From Caldilineaceae bacterium SB0661_bin_34 (GTDB taxonomy: Bacteria; Chloroflexota; Anaerolineae; Caldilineales; Caldilineaceae), in NCBI GenBank assembly GCA_009841145.1, contig VXMJ01000043.1, forward strand, positions 17,713 to 81,712: 64,000 nucleotides of DNA, written 5' to 3'. Below are positions 9,081 through 18,133 of the stretch, in pieces. The position numbers were made by a program, and so were the translations under genes. How positions within the stretch are numbered: position 1 is the first letter of the stretch; every line of letters begins with the position of its first letter. The notes below the pieces were generated by a model. The model worked only from the letters and a program-made list of their open reading frames with translations, was not told the DNA's origin and ran no database searches.

Positions 9081-9312
9081 GTGGACAAAGTACTGGCGAA
9101 AATCAGACGGAACCCGAGGAACGTCCGGTTTGGCGACCTCCGCAAGGTCTGCGACCACTACTTTGGGCAGCCTAGGGCGAAAGGCAGCCACTTGTTCTAC
9201 AAGGTGCCTTGGCAAGAGGAGCCGCTGGTCAATATCCAGCCAGTGAGAGGGCATGGCCAAGCCCTGTCAGGTACGACAGGTGCTCAAGGCGATCGACAAC
9301 TTGGAGGAGTGA
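9081..9312 (+). pseudogene. hicA: HicA-type mRNA interferase toxin, frameshifted
   Basis: The first frame reads VDKVLAKIRRNPRNVRFGDL, then the GSHLFYKVPW region with the conserved His of HicA (dsRBD-like YcfA fold), then NIQPVRG. Here the frame shifts: the family C-terminus AKPCQVRQVLKAIDNLEE is in the next frame and stops at 9312. Removing one G from the GGG run at 9249-9251 restores a continuous 76-residue protein of typical length. GTG at 9081 is the likely start; a run of codons upstream is also open. HicA cleaves mRNA and tmRNA when not bound by HicB. The frameshift may be real inactivation or a sequencing error in a short homopolymer. Confidence 0.75.
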
Positions 9313-9318
9313 ATTGCG

Positions 9319-9651
9319 ATGAACGGACATGACCGTTATACCTATCGCGTCATCTGGTCCAATGAAGATGAGATGTACGTGGGCCTGTGTGCGGAGTTCG
9401 GGTTGCTCAGCCACTTGGACGACACGCCTGAAGGGGCCTTTGCAGGCATCAGGGATGTGGTGGCGTTCGCTGTGAACAGCTTGCAGGAGGATGGCGAGCC
9501 GATTCCGGAGCCGCTATCCACACGACGATTCAGCGGTACCCTCACCCTCCGTGTTCCCCCCGAGACCCATCGTGCCCTGGCGATGGATGCAGCCGAAGCA
9601 GGCGTCAGCATGAACCGCTTGGCCGCAGAACGGTTGGCACTCCGTCGTTGA
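9319..9651 (+). CDS. hicB: HicB-type antitoxin
   Basis: The 110-residue product has the HicB RNase H-like partial fold (YRVIWSNEDEMYVGLCAEF, about residues 8-26) and a C-terminal ribbon-helix-helix DNA-binding part (LTLRVPPETHRALAMDAAEAG, about residues 75-95). It starts 6 bases after the toxin stop, with GGAGG at 9303-9307 inside the end of hicA, so the two are translationally coupled. Its role is to bind and block HicA and to repress the operon. The gene is intact although the toxin frame is broken. Confidence 0.88.
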   Translation: MNGHDRYTYRVIWSNEDEMYVGLCAEFGLLSHLDDTPEGAFAGIRDVVAFAVNSLQEDGEPIPEPLSTRRFSGTLTLRVPPETHRALAMDAAEAGVSMNRLAAERLALRR

Positions 9652-9860
9652 GAATTTTGTGGTCCCACTCCTGCTACAGTGGTGCTTGTTGCAGGTCACA
9701 ACGAACTGATGTGAACTCCTCCCGCCTGGAACTGCTCATGGCGTTGTAACGACCTTGTAGCCGCCCTGGTCCAAGAATGCGGATGACGCAATCCCACCCA
9801 GTACGGCTTGCCCTGCCCGGGCAATCCTTCACTGTTCTCGAGTTCCTGGGGATGGATCCG

Positions 9861-10790
9861 CTAGACCGTTAGACCGCTCATGCTCGTCACAGGTTCAGGT
9901 CCCGGCACTCTCATCTCGTGCAACTGCCGGCAACTGCGCAGTTTGTAGTCCCGCAACTCCTCCAGTCCGTACTCCCGGGCCAAAGTTCGCGCCGAGACAA
10001 CAGGATCCAGGCTGCGCAGCACAAACCACTGTTCCCGTTCAAGCCACTGCTCCATTTCGATGGTTTCGCCGTGCTCAGCCAGCAGTTGATCCCTCTTCTC
10101 GATATTGAAATTCTCGTGATAGATGCCGCGGTCGAGATCCAGTATCGTACGGGTCACATGCAGGCCCTCCGACTTCTCGTAGAGGATTTCCTCGCCCGTG
10201 ATGTCGTACACAATGCAGTCGCGCGTGAAAGTGGAAGTCAGGATGTAGTAGTGGTGATTCAGGGCGTGGGCCTGTAATGCGCGCCCCGCGGAATAGGCAC
10301 TGGGCCATACGACCAGATCCGCTCCGCCTTCCGCCAACGCCTGCCACACATCGGGAAAGTTCACGTCAAAGCAAATCGCAATGCCCAGGCGGCCGAAGTC
10401 GGTTTCCACAACCTGTGGTACGGAGTCAATGACATCCACCGGTGGGTTGGCATCGAATTCCGACCAGTACGGGTAAACCTTGTCGTAGACATACGCAATA
10501 TTCCCACTACGATCCAGCAACACGGCTGAATTCAGGCGAAAACCGTCCTGTTGCCGATCAATGGGACAGACGATGTAAACGTTGTGCCGCCGGGCCAGTT
10601 CCGCCATGATGGAGACCGTAGGCCCCTCCAGGGTTTCCGGCTGATCCCTGCTCTGATCATTGCAGGTTTCGGGCAGGACTATCAGGTCGGCGCCCCGTAT
10701 GCCTTCCTCGTCAACCCGCCTTACGACACGGGCCCATGGATCCTGATGGAATCCCAGACTTACCACCCTCACCTTGCCTGATATCTGCAT
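9861..10790 (-). CDS. Carbon-nitrogen hydrolase (nitrilase superfamily)
   Basis: The 309-residue product shows the complete nitrilase-superfamily triad: E41 in VLPETCND, K104 in YDKVYPY and C140 in IAICFDVNF. The family hydrolyses non-peptide C-N bonds such as amides, ureas or nitriles. Residues after about 250 form a C-terminal extension that may help in oligomer contacts. The gene stands alone on the minus strand, back to back with the binding protein gene at 11221. About 200 bases on its 3' side (9652-9860) show no gene. The substrate cannot be told from the sequence. Confidence 0.85.
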   Translation of the reverse strand: MQISGKVRVVSLGFHQDPWARVVRRVDEEGIRGADLIVLPETCNDQSRDQPETLEGPTVSIMAELARRHNVYIVCPIDRQQDGFRLNSAVLLDRSGNIAYVYDKVYPYWSEFDANPPVDVIDSVPQVVETDFGRLGIAICFDVNFPDVWQALAEGGADLVVWPSAYSAGRALQAHALNHHYYILTSTFTRDCIVYDITGEEILYEKSEGLHVTRTILDLDRGIYHENFNIEKRDQLLAEHGETIEMEQWLEREQWFVLRSLDPVVSARTLAREYGLEELRDYKLRSCRQLHEMRVPGPEPVTSMSGLTV

Positions 10791-11220
10791 CTCCCTTTCC
10801 CCTGCATCACTTGGTCAAGGCCCCTTGGAATTGTATGGGATCCGCCTCCACCTATGGTTGGGACACTTTTTGAGGCCTGAGCCGGCGTGGCGGGCCGTTC
10901 ACCCCGATGCCAGAGGGGACGGGCACTTTTCCACTGACACGTCGATGGGATCCGCCTGCGGGGACCCTGCAGGTTGGCGACGTCTTGAGACGTCGTCGAC
11001 AGGGCAACCAATCGCCGGGCATGTTCCGATCGACATTGCGGCGCCTGATATCACGCAGCGAAAAGCGCCTTATGGGACGCAGGGAACCGGCCCGTCTACA
11101 GCGGGTGGATATCCGTGCCAACACAAAAGAATCCGCGCTGCTTTTTGGACGTTTGACGGCTCTCGCGAGAAGTGGCACCATGATTCATTCCGTCCGCCTG
11201 AAAGGGCAAGGAGATACACC
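10791..11220. other. Divergent intergenic region without a recognisable gene
   Basis: These 430 bases separate the nitrilase-family gene from the binding protein gene at 11221. The plus frame stays open into the binding protein, but its residues show no similarity to the family and the Tat signal starts only at 11221. The region should hold the promoter for the 11221-17111 operon. No clear -35/-10 pair was found. Confidence 0.5.
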
Positions 11221-12546
11221 ATGAACGGCACTGTACGCTTCTCTCGCAGAAGTTTTTTGCGCGCCGCCGCTACATTGTCAGGCGGGGCCCTGTTGGCAGC
11301 CTGCGCCCTGCCGGATACCGGCACCGGCATGGAGGCCGAAACAACGGAACCCGTGGTGCTGGAGGCATTGTGGGTCGCTCAGACGGCATTGGTTGAGTAT
11401 TTCGAAAACTATTCAGCCACGATCTTCAGCCCTCAAAACGACGGCGCGATGGTGGAGTTCACGCTGGCACCCGGCAACGAAATTCCCCAGAAAATGCTGT
11501 CGGGCATCGCGGCCGGAGATCCTGCGGATCTGTTCCGGGTCGTGAACGTCGCGGAATTCACGCAACTGGCTGCCAATGACATCATCCTGGCACTGGACGA
11601 TTTGATTGACCGGGACGGGTACCAGGACTACATCGACACCTTCATCCCGGGCACGGTGGAAACCTTCAACTTCAATGGCATCCAATACGGCATTCCCTTC
11701 GGAGCCCATCCCAGTTCCCAATACCTCTTCTACAACAAGACCGCCTTGAACGACCAGGGCATTGTGCTGGACGACCCCGGCTGGTCCTGGGCCGATTATG
11801 TCGAGGTGGCCAAGACGGTCACGGACCCGGACAACGATGTGTTTGGATCCTGGGTGCGGGCCAACTTCGAAGGCTATATGGTCGGCGTCCGCTCCATGGG
11901 CGGCGACCTGCTCAACGAGGATGGCACGCAGTCCCAGATCAACTCGGACGAAGCCTGGGAGTTCTGGAACCTGGTGTATGCGCTGATCAACGAACACAAG
12001 ACGACCGTGCAGCCCACGGACGTGCGGGATTGGAAACCGCCTTTCGCGGAACAGAAAATCATGATGGCCAACGACAACGGCTACCGCGAATCATTCCTGC
12101 GCGAGATGGTCCAGGACTTCGAGTTCGACACCTTCCTAATTCCCAACATGGGCGATGTGCCGCGCGGCGGACTGGTGGGCGACATCTCCGCCATCACCGC
12201 AGCCTCCAGCCACCACGATCTCGCATGGGAATGGGTGAAGGGCACCTTGGCCACGGAAGAGGGCATCAAGCGCGTGCAGAACGCCCGCTTCATTCCCCTG
12301 CCCACGGAAGCGGCCCTGCTCCATGAAGACGCCATGGTCAGCCACCAGTACGAGTTCTACGTGCGGCAGTGGATCAACGAACCGCCGCTCCCGGCCCCCA
12401 CGGCGGGCAATGGGCGCACCAGCGATGTCTTCAGCACGCTGCAACGCGGTATGGAAGCGGCCTGGCTGGCCACCGAACCGCTGACGGACGTCGTCAACAG
12501 CGTGGACAAGGAGATTCAGGACATTCTCGACATGCCACCGGCCTAA
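11221..12546 (+). CDS. Extracellular solute-binding protein, family 1 (Tat lipoprotein)
   Basis: The 441-residue product begins with a twin-arginine lipoprotein signal: R9-R10 in FSRRSFLRA, then LLAAC with Cys28 as lipid anchor. AAGGAG lies about 9 bases before ATG 11221, which decides this start over the much longer open frame. The body is a MalE/UgpB-type binding protein. It heads a plus-strand operon with two permeases, a sulfatase and an alcohol dehydrogenase relative. The sulfatase suggests that the imported solute, or its precursor, is a sulfated carbohydrate. Confidence 0.9.
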   Translation: MNGTVRFSRRSFLRAAATLSGGALLAACALPDTGTGMEAETTEPVVLEALWVAQTALVEYFENYSATIFSPQNDGAMVEFTLAPGNEIPQKMLSGIAAGDPADLFRVVNVAEFTQLAANDIILALDDLIDRDGYQDYIDTFIPGTVETFNFNGIQYGIPFGAHPSSQYLFYNKTALNDQGIVLDDPGWSWADYVEVAKTVTDPDNDVFGSWVRANFEGYMVGVRSMGGDLLNEDGTQSQINSDEAWEFWNLVYALINEHKTTVQPTDVRDWKPPFAEQKIMMANDNGYRESFLREMVQDFEFDTFLIPNMGDVPRGGLVGDISAITAASSHHDLAWEWVKGTLATEEGIKRVQNARFIPLPTEAALLHEDAMVSHQYEFYVRQWINEPPLPAPTAGNGRTSDVFSTLQRGMEAAWLATEPLTDVVNSVDKEIQDILDMPPA

Positions 12547-12592
12547 CCGGGGAGGGCTCCCCCGGTCGAGGAGAAGGTTCCCGGCTCGGGTA

Positions 12593-12618
12593 CCCCCGGG
12601 ACCGCAGGGTCCCGGGGG
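12593..12618 (+). other. Strong hairpin between binding protein and permease genes
   Basis: CCCCCGGGACC (12593-12603) and GGTCCCGGGGG (12608-12618) form a perfect 11-base stem with a 4-base loop, 46 bases after the binding protein stop. No T run follows, so it is not a classic intrinsic terminator. Hairpins in this position commonly stabilise the upstream message and keep binding protein levels above permease levels. Confidence 0.6.
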
Positions 12619-12679
12619 CTGGAGCCGCGCGCATCAACCTGCCTGGCCACGGAGAGTCAACGACCGGCGATCGGAGGCC

Positions 12680-13642
12680 ATGTCCCATCGCACCATGCAC
12701 GGCGCACCGACACGGGAATCCTTGACCGCCCGCATCTCCCGCCCTTTCCGGCTGGGAGTACTGGGTTGGTACGAAGCCCGGTGGGGGCTGTTCTTCATCA
12801 CCCCTTGGATTCTGGGCTTCCTGCTGTTCCAGTTCGGACCCATGCTGGCCTCCGTCTACTTCTCCTTCACCGACTACAACGTGCTGCGTCCGGCGCGGTG
12901 GGTTGGGCTGGACAACTACCAGTACATGGTCACGACCGATCCCCGGTTCTGGAAAGCCATCCAGGTCACCGTCTACTACGTGGTGCTGCGGGTGCCGCCG
13001 ACCATTGTGGGGGCCCTGATCTGTGCCATCATCCTCAATCAGTCAATTCGGGGACGAGTGGTCTACCGCACCCTGTTCTTCATTCCTTCCATCACCCCGG
13101 GCGTGGCCGCCATTTTGGTGTGGACCTGGGTCCTCAACCCCCACTACGGCCTGTTGAACTACACGCTGGACCAGGTCGGGATTGAGGGACCGTCCTGGCT
13201 GGGCGATCCGGATTGGGCCGTGCCATCGCTCGTCATGCTGGGCGTCTGGGGTTCCATTGGGGGGACCAGTGCCATCATCTTCCTGTCGGCCCTGCAGGAC
13301 ATCCCGGAATCGCTGGTCGACGCAGCCCGGGTGGATGGCGCCACCTGGCTCCGCGAGCAACTGCACATCACCATCCCCCTGTTGACCCCCGCCATATTCT
13401 TCGTGTTGGTCCTGACCATCATCGGCACGTTCCAGGCCTTCACGGCCGCGTTCGTCAGCACCAACGGCGGGCCTGCCTATGCCACCTACTTCCTGGTGCT
13501 GCATCTCTATGAACGCGCGTTTCAGAGCTTCCAGATGGGGTACGCGTCGGCCCTGGCCTGGGTGCTGGTGGCGTTTCTGCTTGTGTTCACCTATCTGCAG
13601 ATCCAGGGGTCCAACCGCTGGGTGCACTACGGAGGGGATTGA
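12680..13642 (+). CDS. Carbohydrate ABC transporter permease, MalF/UgpA type
   Basis: The 320-residue permease starts its membrane part at WGLFFITPWILGFLLF and has about six segments. The EAA loop reads IPESLVDAARVDGATW, which matches the family well. It partners the MalG-type gene that follows 17 bases later. An alternative start at the second Met (six residues in) is possible. Together with the binding protein at 11221-12546 it forms an importer lacking its own ATPase. Confidence 0.9.
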   Translation: MSHRTMHGAPTRESLTARISRPFRLGVLGWYEARWGLFFITPWILGFLLFQFGPMLASVYFSFTDYNVLRPARWVGLDNYQYMVTTDPRFWKAIQVTVYYVVLRVPPTIVGALICAIILNQSIRGRVVYRTLFFIPSITPGVAAILVWTWVLNPHYGLLNYTLDQVGIEGPSWLGDPDWAVPSLVMLGVWGSIGGTSAIIFLSALQDIPESLVDAARVDGATWLREQLHITIPLLTPAIFFVLVLTIIGTFQAFTAAFVSTNGGPAYATYFLVLHLYERAFQSFQMGYASALAWVLVAFLLVFTYLQIQGSNRWVHYGGD

Positions 13643-13659
13643 ACCTCGATTGCGCAGGT

Positions 13660-14526
13660 ATGTCCTCGTCCCTCCCCGTCGTACGCAGCGCGCTGCGTAC
13701 CTTCGCCATCTACGGTGTCTACATCGGGGCATCGATTCTGTTTGTCATACCGTTTGTCTGGGCCCTGTCCGGCTCCCTGAAAAACCCATACCAACTCGAG
13801 TTGTTTCCGCCGGAGTGGATCCCGGACCCGGTGTTGTGGCGCAACTATGCCGAGATCTGGACCATCGTGCCCCTGGGCCGCTTTATGTGGAATACCTTCT
13901 TCATCGCCGTGCTGTCGCTGGTTGGACAGCTTTTCACAGCCTCAATGGTGGCCTATGGCTTCGCCAAGTTCCGATTTCCCGGACGGGATGTGCTGTTTCT
14001 GTTGATGCTGTCAACCCTGATGCTGCCTATCCACGTCAGCCTCATTCCTCGCTTCGTGCTGTTCTACAAACTGAAATGGGTGGACACGTTTCTGCCCCTG
14101 ATTGTGCCCAACTATTTCGGAGGCAGCGCCTTCGCCATATTTCTGCTGCGGCAGTTCTTTCGCAACCTGCCCAAGGAGATGGACGACGCGGCGCGCATTG
14201 ACGGCGCGGGATACTGGCGCATCTTCTTTCAGATTCTGCTGCCCCTGTCCCGTTCCGCGTTGATCGCGCTGACAATCCTCGGCTTTTTGGCGGACTGGGA
14301 GGATTTTCTGCAGCCGCTCATCTACCTGCAGTCCACGGAAAAGCTCACGGTATCCATCGGACTCCGCTTCCTGGCCGTGACCGCCAGTTCCGACATCTCG
14401 GGGGACCCCACCACCCATCTGCTGATGGCCGCCTCCATCGTGTCGTCGTTGCCCCCGATCCTGCTCTATGTCGTGGCGCAGCGGCAACTGGTGCAAGGTT
14501 TGGTTCTGACGGGATCCAAGGGATGA
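13660..14526 (+). CDS. Carbohydrate ABC transporter permease, MalG/UgpE type
   Basis: ATG at 13660 gives a 288-residue permease starting MSSSLPVVRSA. A TTG at 13639 overlapping the previous stop would add seven residues and is less likely. About six membrane segments are visible, and the EAA loop reads LPKEMDDAARIDGAGYW. It is the second pore subunit of the importer headed by the gene at 11221. The sulfatase gene follows after 49 bases. Confidence 0.88.
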   Translation: MSSSLPVVRSALRTFAIYGVYIGASILFVIPFVWALSGSLKNPYQLELFPPEWIPDPVLWRNYAEIWTIVPLGRFMWNTFFIAVLSLVGQLFTASMVAYGFAKFRFPGRDVLFLLMLSTLMLPIHVSLIPRFVLFYKLKWVDTFLPLIVPNYFGGSAFAIFLLRQFFRNLPKEMDDAARIDGAGYWRIFFQILLPLSRSALIALTILGFLADWEDFLQPLIYLQSTEKLTVSIGLRFLAVTASSDISGDPTTHLLMAASIVSSLPPILLYVVAQRQLVQGLVLTGSKG

Positions 14527-14575
14527 GGGTGTCCATTCCAGCCCAAGTCCTGATCACCAATGGAACCGCCCATCC

Positions 14576-16048
14576 ATGCCCGGTCCCTCCCCGTCTCCCG
14601 ATATTGTCCTGATCCTCACGGATCAGTGGAACCCGCGCATGATGGGCTGCTACGGCGATGCCACGGTGCGCACCCCCCACCTGGACCGATTGGCGCGCGC
14701 AGGGATGCGCTTCGACAATGCCTATGCCTCCTCTCCGGTGTGCATGCCTGCCCGTTGTTCCCTCGTGAGCGGCCAGTTTCCGCACCGGCACGGGTTTTGG
14801 AACAACTTCACGGGGCTCAAGTTCCCGGCCGACCGGGTGACGCTGTTCCACGCGTTGAGGGAGCAGGGCTACACCACGGCCAAGATCGGCAAATACCACC
14901 TCTTCAATCCGGAAGCGGGCGAAGATCATCGGGACCACGGGGATTACTACGACGCGCTGGGCCTGGACTGGGCCCAGGAGTTGCCCACCCCGTACATGGG
15001 GCCCTATCTCCGCAACGAGTACACCCGGTTCCTGGCGGAGAGGGGGATGCTCCAACCCTACATCGACGACATTGCCGAGCGGTTCGTCGGGGGCGACCAT
15101 CATGTCGTGCGGCCTTCCTGCCTGGACCCCGATGAGCACATCGATGGCTATGTGGCTCGGCAGGCGGAGCGGTACATCAAGGCCTGCACCCGGGAACGGC
15201 CCATGTTTCTGTGTGTCAGCTTTCCGGGTCCCCACACGCCCTTTGACGCCCCGCGGCCGTACAGCGACATGTACGACCCCGAATCCATGACCTTGGCCCC
15301 CAACGTACCGGCCACAACCAGCCAAGGCCATGATCACGTCCACATCCGGCGGATGCAGGCCAACTACTTCGGGAAGCTCACACACCTGGACGATCGCGTC
15401 GGCGCGCTGTTGCAGGCACTGGACCGACGGGGCAACCTGGCCAACACGCTGGTTCTGTTCGCCGCCGATCACGGCGAGTATCTGGGCAGTCACGGACGAC
15501 ACGGCAAGGGCGACTTCCACGAGGAATCCGCGCGCATCCCCCTGTTAATGCACTGGCCGGAGCGGATCCGACCGCACCGGACATGTGCCGCTCCGGTCAG
15601 TTGGCTGGACCTGTACGCCACCGTGCTCCACGCCGCGGGCAGGGACGACCACTCGACCCCAAGCCGGGAGTCCCTGCTTCCCCTGGCCACATCGGCCTGC
15701 GAGCCGATGCGCGAGGCCGTGTTCTCCGAGATTGGGAACCGCCAAGGTTTCAACTTCATGGTGCGGGTCGGAGACCACAAGTGGTTCCTCACCAACGGCG
15801 TGGAATCCCTGTTTCATCTGTCCTGCGATCCCTACGAGCAGCACAATCTGGCCGAGGAAGCCGGCACCTCCGATCTGCGGCTTGACATGCGGGAGCGTCT
15901 GCTCCAATTTCTCATGTCCGATCAGCAAAACCACGCAGCGGGCTATCTGCCGTTGTTTCAGCGCATGGGCCTGCAGGTGTCCGGACAGGTGGATGCCTAC
16001 GCCTTTCTTCGCAGCCGGTTCAGCCGGATTCACGGCCTGGAGCCTTGA
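14576..16048 (+). CDS. Sulfatase, formylglycine-dependent (arylsulfatase type)
   Basis: The 490-residue product has the sulfatase core: metal-binding Asp in LILTDQW (D16) and the CxPxR modification site C56-M-P-A-R60 inside ASSPVCMPARCSLVSGQ. In this family the Cys is oxidised to formylglycine by a separate maturase, not seen in this window. A TKIGKYHL-like segment and an AADHGEYLG segment supply further active-site residues. No signal peptide is visible, so it may act in the cytoplasm on an imported sulfated sugar. It is the fourth gene of the 11221-17111 operon. Confidence 0.9.
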   Translation: MPGPSPSPDIVLILTDQWNPRMMGCYGDATVRTPHLDRLARAGMRFDNAYASSPVCMPARCSLVSGQFPHRHGFWNNFTGLKFPADRVTLFHALREQGYTTAKIGKYHLFNPEAGEDHRDHGDYYDALGLDWAQELPTPYMGPYLRNEYTRFLAERGMLQPYIDDIAERFVGGDHHVVRPSCLDPDEHIDGYVARQAERYIKACTRERPMFLCVSFPGPHTPFDAPRPYSDMYDPESMTLAPNVPATTSQGHDHVHIRRMQANYFGKLTHLDDRVGALLQALDRRGNLANTLVLFAADHGEYLGSHGRHGKGDFHEESARIPLLMHWPERIRPHRTCAAPVSWLDLYATVLHAAGRDDHSTPSRESLLPLATSACEPMREAVFSEIGNRQGFNFMVRVGDHKWFLTNGVESLFHLSCDPYEQHNLAEEAGTSDLRLDMRERLLQFLMSDQQNHAAGYLPLFQRMGLQVSGQVDAYAFLRSRFSRIHGLEP

Positions 16049-16079
16049 CCCGACCTGTTGCCAAGCACGACCAATAGCC

Positions 16080-17111
16080 ATGACACCCACGGAAGTTACC
16101 AAAATCCAGTTTGCCGGTCCGGGTCGGGTGCAGGTGGTCACGGAGCCAATGGAGTTCGTCCTGGCACCTGACGAAGTGCTGTTGCAAACACGGTTCAGTC
16201 TTGTGAGCACCGGCACCGAAACCGCCAAGCTGACCGGTCTGCAGGAAGTGACCTATCCCTTCGACACCGGGAACCGCGCGTGCGGGACGGTGGTGGCCTG
16301 CGGCTCCGATGTCCGGAATATCCGGGTTGGCGACGTCGGGTTCAGCTACACGCCCCACTGGAGCCGTGCCCCGGCCCGACGGCTGTTCGTCAAGGCTCCC
16401 CGGGAAGTGCCGCAGCTTCACGTTCCCTTCGCGGGCATGGCCTCCGTGGGCATGACGGCGCTGCGCGTGGGCCAGGTGGAATTGGGGGATCAGGTAGTGG
16501 TCGTGGGCCTGGGTCTGGTCGGCATCCTGACCGCCCAGCTGTGTCGGATCGCCGGTGCCCACACCGTGGGGGTGGACATGAAGCCGTCGCGCCTGCGGTT
16601 GGCCAAGGCCTGCAATCTGCCCGATCCCATCGATGCCAACCTCCCCGATGTCAAGGCACGCATTCTGGAGGCGACGGCAGGTCGGGAACCGGATGTGGTG
16701 ATTGAGGCATCGGGCACCCCTGAAGGAGCGATCCAGGCCCTGCAGCTCACAGGATCACAGGGAGAGGGCAACGTGGTCCTTTTGGGTTCGCCCCGCCGCA
16801 GTCTGGACACGGATGTCACGCCTCTGCTCAATCGGGTGCATCTGTGGCGCGGAGGCTCGGTAAATTTGCTGGGGGCCCATGAATGGCGCTATCCCCTGCA
16901 CCGGGATCCGTTTCACAAGCATTCGATCGAACGCAACATCGAGGTCGTCTTCCAGCTTATGGCCGAGCAGCGACTGTGCCTCGAACCGCTCATCTCCCAT
17001 GTGGCTCCACCGGAGCGCGCACCCGAGGTGTTCGCGGACTTGATCGACCAACCGGACACGATGGTGGCGGCCCTGTTTGATTGGACAGCGACAGACCATC
17101 GCCCCGGGTGA
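16080..17111 (+). CDS. Medium-chain dehydrogenase/reductase (zinc alcohol dehydrogenase relative)
   Basis: The 343-residue product has a GroES-like N-terminal domain and a Rossmann domain with GLGLVG (about residues 140-145) for NAD(P). The family's usual catalytic Cys in the GHE loop is not clear: the segment reads DTGNRACGTVVACG, so zinc catalysis may be altered or absent. ATG at 16080 is 31 bases after the sulfatase stop. It probably oxidises a hydroxyl of a sugar or derivative delivered by the same operon. The gene converges with the permease gene that ends at 17257. Confidence 0.82.
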   Translation: MTPTEVTKIQFAGPGRVQVVTEPMEFVLAPDEVLLQTRFSLVSTGTETAKLTGLQEVTYPFDTGNRACGTVVACGSDVRNIRVGDVGFSYTPHWSRAPARRLFVKAPREVPQLHVPFAGMASVGMTALRVGQVELGDQVVVVGLGLVGILTAQLCRIAGAHTVGVDMKPSRLRLAKACNLPDPIDANLPDVKARILEATAGREPDVVIEASGTPEGAIQALQLTGSQGEGNVVLLGSPRRSLDTDVTPLLNRVHLWRGGSVNLLGAHEWRYPLHRDPFHKHSIERNIEVVFQLMAEQRLCLEPLISHVAPPERAPEVFADLIDQPDTMVAALFDWTATDHRPG

Positions 17112-17256
17112 CGGAGAACGAACTCCCACAGCGGATGCGGGGCGCGATCGAGTCCTGCCGTCGACCATGGATGGTGTCCTTTCCAACCACCGCCCTGACT
17201 TGGCGCGTAATTTTGTGAATTCCTCGGATCCGGGCCAGCCGGGCCGGAAGGTAGTG

Positions 17257-18123
17257 TCAGCCCTTGAGTCCGCTGAAGGCGATGCCCTGGACAAAGTAGC
17301 GTTGGGCGGCGAAGAACACAATCAGGACGGGGACCGTGACCACCACCGACGCTGCCATCAGCAGATGCCACTGGGTACCGTAGTATCCCTTGAAATGGGC
17401 CAGGCCCAGCGCCAGTGTTTTCTTGGCGGGCGTGTTGATGTAGATCAGCGGTCCCATGAAGTCGTTCCACGTGCCCACGAAGGTGAAGATGACCGCCGTG
17501 GTCAGCACCGGTTTGGACAGGGGCAGGACGATGCGCCCGTAAATGCCCAGTTCGGAGCAGCCGTCCATCTTGGCGGCTTCGCACAGTTCGTCGGGAATGG
17601 TGCGAAAGAACTGCCGGAAGAGGAAGACGAAGAAGGCGTTCCCGCCGAAGAAGAGCGGGACCAGCAGCGGCCAATAGGTGTCAATCCAGCCCAGGTAGCG
17701 GAAGATGATGAATTGCGGGATCAGCAGCACTATCTGCGGCAGCATGAGTGTCGCCAGGGCGAAACCGAACAGCAGCTCGCGTCCCGGAAAACGGAACTTG
17801 GCGAAGCCATACCCGCAGATGGACGCGCTGCCCACAGTGGCGATCTCGCCCACGACGACCAGGATGAGGGTGTTGCGGAAGAACAGATGAAAGGGATGCT
17901 CCTGCATCGCGCGCGTGTAGTTCTGCCAATGCAGGGGGTTTGGGATCCACTGGGGCGGGTAGAGCCAGATATGGGCCTCGTCCTTCAGGGAACTCGTGGT
18001 CATCCACAGGAAGGGGGTGGTCAGCATGACGGCACCCAGCACGAGGACGGCATACAGCCAGACGCGGTGGATCCGGGCCTGGCGGCGCAGGGAGGCGCCT
18101 GCGGGCATCGTGCGGGTACCCAT
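17257..18123 (-). CDS. Carbohydrate ABC transporter permease, MalG/UgpE type
   Basis: The 288-residue permease has about six membrane segments from WLYAVLVLGAVMLTTPFLWM onward and an EAA loop IPDELCEAAKMDGCSE. It ends in AFSGLKG, the short C-terminus usual for MalG-type subunits. It follows the MalF-type gene by 10 bases and belongs to the minus-strand module headed by the binding protein at 19116-20537. A later in-frame Met at residue 6 is an alternative start. Confidence 0.9.
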   Translation of the reverse strand: MGTRTMPAGASLRRQARIHRVWLYAVLVLGAVMLTTPFLWMTTSSLKDEAHIWLYPPQWIPNPLHWQNYTRAMQEHPFHLFFRNTLILVVVGEIATVGSASICGYGFAKFRFPGRELLFGFALATLMLPQIVLLIPQFIIFRYLGWIDTYWPLLVPLFFGGNAFFVFLFRQFFRTIPDELCEAAKMDGCSELGIYGRIVLPLSKPVLTTAVIFTFVGTWNDFMGPLIYINTPAKKTLALGLAHFKGYYGTQWHLLMAASVVVTVPVLIVFFAAQRYFVQGIAFSGLKG

Positions 18124-18133
18124 GGCGGCCCTC

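Noticed and set aside
10774..11220. Upstream extension of the binding protein at 11221
   Set aside because: The Tat lipoprotein signal and AAGGAG site fix the start at 11221.
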